A DNA stretch of 64,000 nt, taken from CAVOOW01 sp963697675 (GTDB taxonomy: Bacteria > Actinomycetota > Actinomycetes > JACCUZ01). The stretch is from the NCBI GenBank assembly GCA_963697675.1, contig CAVOOW010000006.1:558001-622000 (forward strand). The letters are read 5' to 3'. Positions 53,459-61,700 of the stretch are shown one piece after another; position 1 is the first letter of the stretch, and every line of letters begins with the position of its first letter. The notes beneath the pieces were generated by a model. That model was not told the origin of the DNA. It made no database searches and saw nothing but the letters and a program-made list of their open reading frames with translations. A program made the position numbers and the translations under genes.

Positions 53459-54523
53459 CTAACAGGTGCGCAAGCAGCTCGCCGCCGGGTAGTAGCCGAC
53501 GACATCCGCAACCAGCTGGCTCATGCCGGCCATGTGCTGCAGGCTCAGCAGGCCGTTCGAGCCGACCGGCACGGTCACCAGCGCAGTGGCCCTTCCGGTC
53601 GTCGTGGAGGCGACCGCCGGGGTCGGTGTGCCGCCGGCCGGCCACACCTGCAGGGAGGTCGGCGAGTCGGCGTCGACGAGGTAGACCTGCAGGACGACGG
53701 AGGACACCCCGCTGGCCGGCACCCCGCCCTTACCCAGGACGGGCAGGTCGAAGTGCGAGCCGCCGCGCGCCCGGCACGGCCCGATCGGCGAACCTGTGCC
53801 GGCTCTGGTGTCCAGGATGCGCGACCTCGGGAGCGACACGAGCGCTCCAGCGGTCGTCGCGAGTGGCGCCGGCTGCTGGGGGAACGCGGGACAGGCCACG
53901 TACCCGCTGAAGTAGGACGTCCGTTTGTACGCACCGTCCCAGCTGAGGCTGATGTGCACGTGGGTCCGGTGGCAGGCGTTGGCGTACGCCGCCTTGCCCT
54001 TCTTCTTCTTGTGCAGGCAGTTGCTGTATTCCGTCGCGCCTCTGCCTGGGTCGTAGGTGCGCCACATGCGGTTGTTCCAGATGATGTACTCGACGCCGAG
54101 CCGGCGGGCCATCGCGTAGGTGTTGCCATAGCTGTCGGTCGCCTTGAGCCACGTGATGAAGGCCTTGGCCATCGCCTTCTGCTCCGGCACCTTCTTGTTG
54201 GTCATCCAGTCGACCGCCCGGCCCTCCTCGTGACCGCTGTCCGAACTGGTGCAGGGCCGCACGGTGTAGCTGCTGATCGACGAGCCGTAGGTCCTGCTCA
54301 GCAGCTTCCGCAGCTTCTTGGCGCCGACCTTCTCCGTCGGGCTGCAGGTGTTCTCCGGCTCGTAGCGCGGGAAGTCGTCCGCGACCGCTCCGAAGCTGCG
54401 CGGCTTGGGCACCGGGGCCGTGCCGCTGGCGACGGCGACCGCGGGCACGAGCGTCGCGGCGACGAGCACCCCTCCGGCCAGCAGAGGTAGGGCGACGCGG
54501 GCCAGGCCGGTGGGCAGCTGCAT
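53459..54523 (-). CDS. secreted M15/VanY-like protein with C-terminal ILDTR domain
   Basis: A 354-residue exported protein. Signal peptide ALPLLAGGVLVAATLVPAVA, cleavage near residue 32. The middle domain has an Arg/Asp/His pattern seen in M15-type D,D-peptidases: SGHEEGRAVDWM (H...D) and CHRTHVHISLS (HxH), with VEYIIWNNRMWRTYDPGRGA between. The C-terminal 120 residues begin SLPRSRILDTRAGTGSPIGP and recur in many actinobacterial surface proteins as a beta-rich adhesion-like domain. It ends with two Cys (ASCLRTC). Probably a cell-wall-acting secreted enzyme; activity is inferred. Confidence 0.8.
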   Translation of the reverse strand: MQLPTGLARVALPLLAGGVLVAATLVPAVAVASGTAPVPKPRSFGAVADDFPRYEPENTCSPTEKVGAKKLRKLLSRTYGSSISSYTVRPCTSSDSGHEEGRAVDWMTNKKVPEQKAMAKAFITWLKATDSYGNTYAMARRLGVEYIIWNNRMWRTYDPGRGATEYSNCLHKKKKGKAAYANACHRTHVHISLSWDGAYKRTSYFSGYVACPAFPQQPAPLATTAGALVSLPRSRILDTRAGTGSPIGPCRARGGSHFDLPVLGKGGVPASGVSSVVLQVYLVDADSPTSLQVWPAGGTPTPAVASTTTGRATALVTVPVGSNGLLSLQHMAGMSQLVADVVGYYPAASCLRTC

Positions 54524-54709
54524 CGGGTCCTCGCAACGGTGGGGAACAGATCAGGGCAAAGGTACGCGCGTGAGTGCGTCTCTCCCAAGGGCTCTCGGCC
54601 GACCCCAGGGTCCTCTTGAGGCTCCCCGTGGATCCTTATCTCTACGATGACCTCCTGGCCGCGCGGCGGCCGTCGGACCATTTGCCATCGGATGGCGAGG
54701 AGCTGCTGG

Positions 54710-55429
54710 GTGCTGCAGGACAGCGAGATCGAGCGGGTTCTGGTCGTGACTGCCCACCCGGACGACGTCGATTTCGGGGCCGCGGGCACCATCGCGGCCT
54801 GGACCGCCGCCGGCGTCTCGGTGGCCTATTGCGTCTGCACCGACGGCGACGCCGGAGGCTTCGACCCGACAGTCGACCGGGCCGAGATCCCCGCCATCCG
54901 GCGGGCGGAGCAGATCGAGGCGGCCAAGCAGGTCGGCGTACGTGACGTACGTTTCCTCGGCTATCCCGACGGTGCGCTCCAAGCGACGCTGGAGCTGCGG
55001 CGTGACATCAGCCGGGTGATCCGGCAGGTGCGTCCGCAGCGGATGGTCCTCCAGAGCCCGGAACGCAACTGGGCGCGCATCGGAGCCAGCCACCCCGACC
55101 ACCTCGCCTGCGGAGTGGCCGCGATCGCCGCGGTCTATCCCGACGCGCGCAACCCGTTTGCACATCGCGAGCTGCTGCTCGAGGAGGGCCTCGAGGAATG
55201 GTCGGTGGCGGAGGTCTGGCTGCAGGCCCACCCCGAGATCAACCACTGGGTGGACGTGACCGACACCTTCGACGCGAAGCTCGCCGCGTTGCGCGCCCAC
55301 GTCTCGCAGACCGGGCACATGGAGGGCTTCGAGGAGCGGATCCGCGGGTGGTTCGGCTCAAATGCCGAGCGCGCGGGTCTGCCAGAAGGCCGGTTGGTGG
55401 AAGGCTTTTTCGTCGTCGCGACCGCTTAG
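54710..55429 (+). CDS. PIG-L family deacetylase (MshB/Mca-like)
   Basis: Zinc-dependent N-deacetylase/amidase, 239 residues. Zinc motif VTAHPDDVDFGAAGT (AHPDD) near the N-terminus and SHPDHLACG supplying a third ligand region; DGDAGGFDP, IRRAEQIEAAKQVG and FLGYPDGAL match the mycothiol deacetylase/conjugate amidase group. The GTG at 54710 has GAGGAG nine bases upstream; ATG 54692 is an alternative. A mycothiol-related substrate is plausible for an actinomycete but unproven. It is divergent from the secreted M15-like gene. Confidence 0.85.
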   Translation: MLQDSEIERVLVVTAHPDDVDFGAAGTIAAWTAAGVSVAYCVCTDGDAGGFDPTVDRAEIPAIRRAEQIEAAKQVGVRDVRFLGYPDGALQATLELRRDISRVIRQVRPQRMVLQSPERNWARIGASHPDHLACGVAAIAAVYPDARNPFAHRELLLEEGLEEWSVAEVWLQAHPEINHWVDVTDTFDAKLAALRAHVSQTGHMEGFEERIRGWFGSNAERAGLPEGRLVEGFFVVATA

Positions 55430-55457
55430 CGTGCCGTCGCGGCACTACGGTCGGCGC

Positions 55458-55940
55458 ATGGCGGTGTACGAGGGGTACCAGCTCGCTCAGGTCAACATCG
55501 CCCGGCCGGTCGAGCCGCTGACCTCGCCGCGGCTTGCCGAGTTCATGGCGCTGCTCGAGCCGGTCAACGCGCTGGCGGACGCAGCGCCAGGGTTCGTCTG
55601 GCGGCTGCAGACCGAGGACGGTGATGCCACAGGGGTGCGGGCCTTCGGCGACGACGAGCTGATCGTCAACATGAGCGTCTGGGAGTCGGTCGAGGCGCTC
55701 AGCGAGTTCGTCTTCGGCGGGTTCCACGCCGAGGTGATGCGGCGTCGACGGCAGTGGTTCGTGCACCTGGGAGAGCCGTACGCCGTCACCTGGTGGGTAA
55801 CGACCGGCGAGCTGCCGACTCTCGCCGATGCCGAGGAACGTCTCGTATCCCTGCGCGAGCACGGCCCCACGCCCGCCGCGTTCACCCTGCAGCGAGCCTT
55901 TGCGCCGGAGCGCGCGGCGGCACCGGGGTCGCGACGATGA
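55458..55940 (+). CDS. DUF3291 domain protein
   Basis: 160 residues from the ATG at 55458. Family features: YQLAQVNIARPVEPLTSPRL at the N-terminus, GFVWRLQTEDGDA in the middle, IVNMSVWESVEALSEFVF, and HLGEPYAVTWWVTTGELPT. DUF3291 proteins resemble dimeric alpha+beta barrel (ABM-like) folds and may bind small ligands. It ends 59 bases inside the convergent Lrp/AsnC gene. Confidence 0.8.
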   Translation: MAVYEGYQLAQVNIARPVEPLTSPRLAEFMALLEPVNALADAAPGFVWRLQTEDGDATGVRAFGDDELIVNMSVWESVEALSEFVFGGFHAEVMRRRRQWFVHLGEPYAVTWWVTTGELPTLADAEERLVSLREHGPTPAAFTLQRAFAPERAAAPGSRR

Positions 55941-56385
55941 ACGAGCTCGTGGTCTGGCCGTGCATCAGGAACTGGTCGAGGACCGCCTCGAGCGCCTCGA
56001 TCGACGCGACGTGGACCTTCAGCAGGAAGCAGTCCTCGCCGGAGATGCGGTGGCACTCGCTGACCTCGGGGGTGCGCGCGGCCAGCTCGGCGATCTTGGG
56101 GAGCTGTCCCGGCCCCGGACGGAGGCGGACCCAGGCCGCGACGGGCAGGCCGATCGCCGCAGGGTCGATCTCGAGGCGGTAGCCGCGAATCACGCCCGAC
56201 TCCTCCAGGCGAGCCACCCGCTCTCGGACGGCGGGCGCGGACATGCCGACCCGCCGGGCGAGCTCCGAGGCACTCACCCGCGGGTCGGCACTGAGCTCGG
56301 CGAGCAGCCGGACGTTGGTCTCGTCAAGGAGCGACTTTCCGTCTGGAAGTCCTTGCGGCGTTCTTGGTGCTCGAGAAGAAATCAT
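55882..56385 (-). CDS. Lrp/AsnC-family transcriptional regulator
   Basis: 167 residues. N-terminal helix-turn-helix: LLDETNVRLLAELSADPRVS and ASELARRVGMSAPAVRERVA, followed by LEESGVIRGYRLEIDPAAIG. C-terminal RAM ligand domain with VSECHRISGEDCFLLKVHVA and LEAVLDQFLMHGQTTSSFIV. It is divergent from the EamA transporter gene with 41 bases between the annotated starts, so it probably regulates that exporter in response to an amino acid (inference). The 3' end overlaps the DUF3291 gene. Confidence 0.92.
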   Translation of the reverse strand: MISSRAPRTPQGLPDGKSLLDETNVRLLAELSADPRVSASELARRVGMSAPAVRERVARLEESGVIRGYRLEIDPAAIGLPVAAWVRLRPGPGQLPKIAELAARTPEVSECHRISGEDCFLLKVHVASIEALEAVLDQFLMHGQTTSSFIVATPVPPRAPAQRLAAG

Positions 56386-56426
56386 TCCGTCTTCCTGCCT
56401 TCGATCACATCTGGCGTTAGCACGTT

Positions 56427-57341
56427 ATGCCTTCGACAATAGCGTGTGTGACGACAACCGACACAACCCCGACGAAAGCCTCGGTAACGAGTCCCGCGAC
56501 CCGATCGAGCCGGGTGCCACCGCACGCCTTCTTCGCCGTCAGCGCGGTCTTCCACTACCTGGGCCCGGCGTTCGCGGTGCTGCTGTTCGCCCGCGTCGAG
56601 GTCCTCGGAGTCGCCTGGCTGCGGATCGCGTCCGCCGCCGTGATCTTCGCGGCCTGGCGGCGACCCTGGCGGCTGTGGGGACGCCTCGACGGACGCACCC
56701 GGCGGCTGCTGCTCGCCTGGGGCGCCGTGCTCGCCGTGATGAACAGCTGCTTCTATCTCGCGATCGACCGGCTCCCGCTGGGCACCGTGGCGGCGATCGA
56801 GTTCGTCCCCGTCATCGTGCTGGCGGCGCTGGCCGCACGTACTCGCCGTAACGCTCTTGCCCTTCTGCTCGCCGTCGGCGGTGTCTACCTGCTCACCGAC
56901 GTGCGGCTGGTCGCCGAGCCGCTCGGCGTGGCGTTCGCGGTGGCCAACGCGGCGCTGTTCGCGGCCTACATCGTCCTCGCCCACCGGGTGGCGCAGAGCC
57001 CGCAGGTGCAGGGCATCGACGGCCTCGCCCTCGCCATGATCATCGCCGCAGTCGTCGCCCTGCCGATCGGCATCCGGGAAGCGGCTCCCGCGTTCCTGGA
57101 TCTGGCCGCGCTCGCCGCCGGCATCGGCGTCGGCGTCACGTCCTCGGTCATCCCCTACGTCTGCGACCAGCTCGCCATGGCCCGGCTGCCGCGGGCCACC
57201 TACGCGCTGATGGTGTCCCTGCTGCCAGCAACCGCCACCGTCATCGGCATCGTGGTGCTCACCCAGATCCCTACGCCGGTCGAGGTCAGCGGCGTGGTGT
57301 TGGTCATCGCGGGTGTCGCCGTGCATCAACAACGAGCATGA
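56427..57341 (+). CDS. EamA/RhaT-family transporter (DMT superfamily)
   Basis: 304 residues, about ten spans in two EamA repeats: AFFAVSAVFHYLGPAFAVLL, LAWGAVLAVMNSCFYLAIDR, TVAAIEFVPVIVLAAL, LALLLAVGGVYLLTDV, AVANAALFAAYIVLAHRVAQ, LALAMIIAAVVALPIGI, IGVGVTSSVIPYVCDQLAMA, YALMVSLLPATATVIGIVVL and VSGVVLVIAGVAV. RhtA-like amino-acid/metabolite efflux is the usual role when paired with an Lrp-type regulator. Starts: ATG 56427 or GTG 56448. Its stop overlaps the following AKR remnant (ATGA). Confidence 0.88.
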   Translation: MPSTIACVTTTDTTPTKASVTSPATRSSRVPPHAFFAVSAVFHYLGPAFAVLLFARVEVLGVAWLRIASAAVIFAAWRRPWRLWGRLDGRTRRLLLAWGAVLAVMNSCFYLAIDRLPLGTVAAIEFVPVIVLAALAARTRRNALALLLAVGGVYLLTDVRLVAEPLGVAFAVANAALFAAYIVLAHRVAQSPQVQGIDGLALAMIIAAVVALPIGIREAAPAFLDLAALAAGIGVGVTSSVIPYVCDQLAMARLPRATYALMVSLLPATATVIGIVVLTQIPTPVEVSGVVLVIAGVAVHQQRA

Positions 57342-57703
57342 AGTACGTCAGCCTCGGCAGCTCCGAGCTCAAGGTCTCCCGTCTCTGTCTCGGCATGATG
57401 AGCGATGGCAACCCGCCTGGCGCCGCCGAGAGTGGCATGACGTTCCTCGACACGGCGGACATGTACGCCGAAGGTGCAAGCGAGCGACTGACCGGGTCTC
57501 TGCTGCGGGGATCTTCTCGCGCAGAGGAGGAGTACGTGCTGGCCACCAAGGTCTTCTTCCCGATGGGAGAATCCCGCACGTGCGGATCTCGGCTGCGGCA
57601 CATCGAGGACGCGCTGAGCGCCATCGATCTCGAGCTCAGCCAACCCGACGTCGCCCGGCTCGAGGCGAGCTATCGACCGCACCGGGTCCTCGGTCACGAC
57701 TGA
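57338..57703 (+). pseudogene. aldo/keto reductase remnant with in-frame internal deletions
   Basis: A 121-residue open frame whose two ends match aldo/keto reductases of about 320 residues. The N-terminus is MKYVSLGSSELKVSRLCLGM, then FLDTADMYAEGASERLTGSL with the catalytic Asp/Tyr segment and VLATKVFFPMGES. The C-terminus is HIEDALSAIDLELSQPDVAR and YRPHRVLGHD, the family end including NADP-contacting residues. About 180-200 residues between them, and about 20 more near GMMSDGNPP, are missing without loss of frame. The barrel cannot fold normally, so I regard it as a decayed gene. The start overlaps the EamA stop. Confidence 0.75.
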
Positions 57704-57777
57704 TGACGGTCGGCTGAGCCAACTGCGGGTGGAGCCTCGGGAACGCGACGCATCGGGGCGCGTAGTAGAGGTCCTCG

Positions 57778-57836
57778 TTTCATGATCACGAAGGATCGCG
57801 TACTTCTTCGCACGCGGATCCTTCGCGATCATGAAA
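57778..57836. terminator. long hairpin between convergent genes
   Basis: The left arm at 57778-57800 (TTTCATGATCACGAAGGATC plus GCG) pairs with the right arm at 57814-57836 (GCGGATCCTTCGCGATCATG plus AAA) with about two mismatches and a 13-base loop. It sits between the AKR remnant and the amidase gene, with T and A runs at the outer ends. It would work as a bidirectional terminator. Confidence 0.7.
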
Positions 57837-57866
57837 TAACCGCGCTGGCGAGTCAGGAAATGGGGG

Positions 57867-59285
57867 TCAGGCGCCGCGGAGCAGGGACGGGTTGATCTCG
57901 CTGACGGGTCGCCGCAACAGCGACGCCTGCTCGTAGTCAAAGGCCAGCGACAGCAACGTCGCCTCGCTGCGCGCCGTGCCGAGAAACGTCACGCCGAACG
58001 GCCGACGGCTGGTGCGGCGATAGCCGGCGGGCACGATGACGCTCGGATATCCCGCGCGCGCGCCGAGCCCGGCTCCGCGCGAGCACGGCATGACCACGGC
58101 GAGCGCATCGTGCGCACCGAGCACCGTGTCGACGCCGTGCACCGAGGCAACGGCGAGGTCGCGAGCGCGCATCGCGTCGTACGAGCGGCGCGCGGCCTCA
58201 TGGTCGATCGCCACGGCGGTGAGCAGCCGGGCCTGGCCGTACTTCAACGCGGCGCCGGCGTTCGCCTCGTTCCAGGCGACGATGTCGGCCATTGAGCGCA
58301 TCGGCGCACCCTCCGGCAGCCGCGCCAGATAGGCATCCAGGTCGCGAGCGAACTCGTAGTGCAACACCTCGAACTCATCGGTCGTCGGCAGGGCCCGCAC
58401 GTCGACCAGCTGTGCCCCGCGGTCGCGCAGCACCTGCAAGGCGGCGTCGAACAGCTCCCGGTCGTCCGCATGCAGGTCATCTGGAACTGTAGGCACCACA
58501 AGGCAAACTCCCTGCAGCGCGGTCGAGTCGAGCGAGCGCACGAAGTCGTCGCCGGTCAACGCTCCGAGCAGCACTGCGGCGTCGTACACCGTGCGTGTGA
58601 TCGGGCCGGCACAGTCCTGGCTCGAGGCGATCGGCAGGATGCCCTCGCCGCTGACCAGCCCCGATGTCGGCTTCACCCCGACGAGACTCTGCACGTTGCA
58701 GGGGGACAGGATCGAGCCGTCGGTCTCGCTGCCCACAGTCACGGTCGCGAGGCCGAGCGCAGCCGCGGCGCCCGAGCCGCTGCTCGATCCGGACGGGGTC
58801 ACGCTCGTGTCGTAAGGGTTGAGCACCTGGCCACCCAGCGACGAATAGCCGCTCGGCATGTCGTCCGCCATGAAGTTGGCGAACTCGGTGAGGTTGGCCT
58901 TGCCCAGGATCACGGCACCGGCCTCGCGCAGCCGCGTGACCAGGACAGCATCGCGGTCTGGTGTCGAGTGCTCGAGCGCCAGCGATCCCGCCGTCGTGGG
59001 CAGGCCCGCCACGTCGATGTTGTCCTTGATCAGGACCGGGATGCCGTGGAGCGGGCCACGCACCTCGCCGCGTGCGCGGGCGTCGTCACTGGCCCTCGCC
59101 TGGTCGACGGCGTCGGGGGCCACGAGGCGTACGGCGTGGACGGCCGGGCCTCGCCGGTCATAGCGCTCGATGCGGTCGAGATAGCCACGGACCAGCGCCT
59201 CGCTGGTGAGCAGACCGTTCCCCATCGCCTGTTGCAGCTCGGCCACACCCGCAGTTTCGAGGTCGATGTCAGGCTCGGTCGTCAC
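57867..59285 (-). CDS. amidase-signature family amidase
   Basis: 472-residue amidase with the Ser-cisSer-Lys triad: Lys in PVLIKDNIDVAG, cis-Ser and nucleophile Ser in TPSGSSSGSGAAAALGLA and VGSETDGSILSPCN, and the surrounding VGVKPTSGLVSGEGILPIAS. The C-terminal part carries MPCSRGAGLGARAGYPSVIV and PFGVTFLGTARSEATLLSLA. No GatB or GatC neighbour, so it is a stand-alone amidase acting on small amides rather than the tRNA-dependent GatA. Start ATG-type codon at 59285 (MTTEPDIDLETAG). Confidence 0.9.
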   Translation of the reverse strand: MTTEPDIDLETAGVAELQQAMGNGLLTSEALVRGYLDRIERYDRRGPAVHAVRLVAPDAVDQARASDDARARGEVRGPLHGIPVLIKDNIDVAGLPTTAGSLALEHSTPDRDAVLVTRLREAGAVILGKANLTEFANFMADDMPSGYSSLGGQVLNPYDTSVTPSGSSSGSGAAAALGLATVTVGSETDGSILSPCNVQSLVGVKPTSGLVSGEGILPIASSQDCAGPITRTVYDAAVLLGALTGDDFVRSLDSTALQGVCLVVPTVPDDLHADDRELFDAALQVLRDRGAQLVDVRALPTTDEFEVLHYEFARDLDAYLARLPEGAPMRSMADIVAWNEANAGAALKYGQARLLTAVAIDHEAARRSYDAMRARDLAVASVHGVDTVLGAHDALAVVMPCSRGAGLGARAGYPSVIVPAGYRRTSRRPFGVTFLGTARSEATLLSLAFDYEQASLLRRPVSEINPSLLRGA

Positions 59286-59366
59286 TCACTTAGCGTAGGC
59301 CAGGGACTACACACCGAACCCGCCTGATGTGACTTTCAGCGGCAGGTGCTGCCAGGCTGGGTGACT

Positions 59367-59759
59367 GTGACCGTTGAACAGAACGTGCTCGGCGGCCCGC
59401 TCGAGGTGTGCGGCACCGATCCAGTGACGGGCTTCTTCCGCGACGGATGCTGCACGAGCGGACCCGAGGACGTCGGCAGCCACACCATCTGCGCCGTGGT
59501 CACCGCGGAGTTCCTCGCACACCAGCAGGCCGTCGGCAACGACCTCGTCACGCCGCGACCCGAGTACACGTTCCCTGGCCTGGTGCCGGGCGACCGTTGG
59601 TGCGTCGTGGCGCTGCGCTGGCTGCAGGCCTACGGCGCCGGAGCAGCTGCCCCCGTCGTCCTCGCAGCGACCAACGCGCGCGTGCTGGACGTCGTGCCAC
59701 TGGAGGTCCTCGCTGAGCACGCCGTCGACGTACCCGCCGACCCCAGCTCCCTCGGCTGA
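59367..59759 (+). CDS. DUF2237 family protein
   Basis: 130 residues from a GTG at 59367 (GTG 59361 also possible). Family signatures: VLGGPLEVCGTDPVTGFFRD, DGCCTSGPEDVGSHTICAVV and GDRWCVVALRWLQAYGAG, with four conserved Cys that may bind metal or form disulfides. No signal peptide. Function unknown; it precedes the BAAT-type gene by four bases, so they are probably one transcript. Confidence 0.82.
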   Translation: MTVEQNVLGGPLEVCGTDPVTGFFRDGCCTSGPEDVGSHTICAVVTAEFLAHQQAVGNDLVTPRPEYTFPGLVPGDRWCVVALRWLQAYGAGAAAPVVLAATNARVLDVVPLEVLAEHAVDVPADPSSLG

Positions 59760-59763
59760 GCCC

Positions 59764-60594
59764 GTGCTGGAGCGGCTCACCGATCCCGAGGGTGTGCTCG
59801 CCATGCCCGACGGTCCCCCGCGCGCCGCTGTGCTCGTGCTGTCGGGGTCCAGCGGCCGCGTCGAGGAGGAACGGTGCCGGATCTTCGCGTCGCACGGCGT
59901 CGCGGCACTTTCCGTCCGGTGGTTCGGTGGCATCCGGCAGCCACCGGGCATCTGCGAGGTGCCGCTGGAATCCTTCCGTCCCGCACTTGACCGGCTCGCT
60001 GCCCTGTCACCACGACTCGTGCTGTTCGGCATCTCGAAGAGTGCCGAGGTCGCCCTGCTGCTTGCCGCGCGGGACCAGCGCATTACCCTCACCGTCGCGA
60101 TGTCGCCGTCGTCGGTGGTGTGGGCCAACGTCGGCGCGGGCAGCGACGGAGCGGACTTCCCGTACCGGTCCTCATGGACCTGGCGTGGAGAGCCGCTGCC
60201 GTTCATCCCTTACGACGACTCGTGGGAGAAGCCGCGTGGCGAGTGGCCGAGCTATGTGGGCCTCTACGAAAAGAGCCTGCGGACGTACGCGGCCGCCGTC
60301 GAGTCGGCGCGGATCCCGGTCGAGCACATCAGCGGCAAGGTGATCGTGACGGCCGGAGGTGACGACCAGGTCTGGCCGTCGCAAGCCTTCGCCTCCGCCA
60401 TCGTGCAGCGGCGGCGGTTGGCGGGTCGCGACACGACCTTCGTACTGCACCCGGACGCGGGACACCGCGCGGTGCTGCCCGGGGAGGCACCCTCCTACGG
60501 GCTCGGGTTGGCTCGGGGCGGCTCGGCCGCGGCCGACACTGCTCACGGTGACGCGATCTGGTCGGCAGTCACGAAAACACTAGGCCTGGTCTAG
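59764..60594 (+). CDS. BAAT C-terminal/acyl-CoA thioester hydrolase-like protein
   Basis: 276-residue alpha/beta hydrolase resembling the C-terminal domain of acyl-CoA thioesterases and BAAT. AAVLVLSGSSGRVEEERCRI at the N-terminus, nucleophile elbow VLFGISKSAEVALLLAA (Ser in GISKSAE where many members have GxSKGAE), acidic triad region VTAGGDDQVWPS and His in LHPDAGHRAVLPG. The family thioester substrate is not known here. Starts at a GTG four bases after DUF2237. Confidence 0.8.
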   Translation: MLERLTDPEGVLAMPDGPPRAAVLVLSGSSGRVEEERCRIFASHGVAALSVRWFGGIRQPPGICEVPLESFRPALDRLAALSPRLVLFGISKSAEVALLLAARDQRITLTVAMSPSSVVWANVGAGSDGADFPYRSSWTWRGEPLPFIPYDDSWEKPRGEWPSYVGLYEKSLRTYAAAVESARIPVEHISGKVIVTAGGDDQVWPSQAFASAIVQRRRLAGRDTTFVLHPDAGHRAVLPGEAPSYGLGLARGGSAAADTAHGDAIWSAVTKTLGLV

Positions 60595-61152
60595 GGAAGA
60601 GCACGGAAGTCCTCGCATCACGGACGAGGACGCACCGTTCACCGGCACGGTCCGTGTCGCTGCACCTCACGGGGTTCCTGCCTCCTACCTGAGGCAATCT
60701 CAGGACCGATATGGGGATGAGCACGACAGACCTCGCATTGTTCGTCTGGATTTTGCCCAGGCATTGAGCACAGCCCGTGTTCGAAAGAGCACAGTGTTGC
60801 CACCTCGCGTCCCCTGCGCGTCTCGGGATTCGTCGCGTACATGCACCTGGCGCGACCCGCTGAGGGACCGGGGGGCTGGCGGTCGCGTGACCGCCGGTCC
60901 CTCGGGAAGCCAGTTCCGCCCGTCGTCGGCGCGCGCGCTGGCGACCGGCGCGACGCTCCCCCGACGCGCGCCACGGACACCAGTGGTGCGGATGTGACAG
61001 TGAGGCGACATTTTCGTCCCATAGGACTACCTGAGCCCCCGTTGCGCCCAATGGTCGGCAGACATCACCCTCGCTGAGTGCCATGCTTCGCGTGATCCCT
61101 CAAGGTCCAGCGCGACGGCGCCGGCTCGACAGGCACCACCAAAGGACGAACC
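60595..61152. other. 558-bp region without a recognisable gene
   Basis: Short frames exist on both strands but none has coding-type third-position bias, a ribosome site or recognisable motifs. The region holds one strong hairpin at 60862-60903 and the leader of the DUF4190 gene with AAAGGACGAACC just before its ATG. It may be a long leader, an undetected small RNA gene, or decayed sequence. Confidence 0.5.
60862..60903. promoter_or_regulatory. nested hairpin in the non-coding stretch
   Basis: GAGGGACCG at 60862-60870 pairs with CGGTCCCTC at 60895-60903, and inside it GGCGGTC pairs with GACCGCC. This gives a long, very stable GC-rich stem. No T-tract follows on either strand. Confidence 0.55.
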
Positions 61153-61674
61153 ATGACCGACGACCCGTCCGACGCACCGCCGCCGAACCAGTCGCCCTTC
61201 CAATGGCCACCGCCGCCCAAGGAGCCGCCCGACGAGTCGCCGTACGGGTCGCCGCCGCCGCCGCCGAGCCAGTCCCCTTATGTGCAGCAGCCGCCGCCCT
61301 ACGATCCTGCGCCCTACGGGCAGGCCCCGCCCTACCAGTCGCCCTATGTGCAGCAGCAGCAGCCGTCACCCTACGATCCGGCGTCCTACCAGCAGCCGTA
61401 CGGGCAGCAGCAGTACTGGGGTTCACAGCCGCCGCAGCAAGGCACCAACGGGATGGCCATCGCTGCCCTCGTCCTGGGCATCATCTGGGTCTTCTGGCTC
61501 GGCAGCCTGCTTGCCGTCATCTTCGGCCACCTGGCTCTCGGGCAGATCAGGCGGAGCGGACAGAGCGGTCACGGCATGGCCCTGGCCGGGCTGATTCTCG
61601 GCTACATCGGGCTAGCTGTGTTTGCGTTCTTCTTCATCCTCGGTCTTGCCGCAGGCGTGGAGGACAGCACCTGA
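61153..61674 (+). CDS. DUF4190 membrane protein with Pro/Gln-rich N-terminus
   Basis: 173 residues. The first ~95 residues are low-complexity, rich in Pro, Gln, Tyr and Ser with repeated SPYVQQ/PYDPA/PYGQ units. The C-terminal DUF4190 part has two spans, GMAIAALVLGIIWVFWLGSL then LAVIFGHLALGQIRRSGQSG and HGMALAGLILGYIGLAVFAF. Such proteins are common in actinobacteria; function unknown. AAAGGACG lies upstream of the ATG at 61153. Confidence 0.85.
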   Translation: MTDDPSDAPPPNQSPFQWPPPPKEPPDESPYGSPPPPPSQSPYVQQPPPYDPAPYGQAPPYQSPYVQQQQPSPYDPASYQQPYGQQQYWGSQPPQQGTNGMAIAALVLGIIWVFWLGSLLAVIFGHLALGQIRRSGQSGHGMALAGLILGYIGLAVFAFFFILGLAAGVEDST

Positions 61675-61700
61675 CCGGCAACGCTGCTCACGCGGGAGGT

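Noticed and set aside
60639..61022. 127-codon minus-strand frame in the gene-poor stretch
   Set aside because: No ribosome site, no codon-position bias and a composition like random GC-rich sequence.
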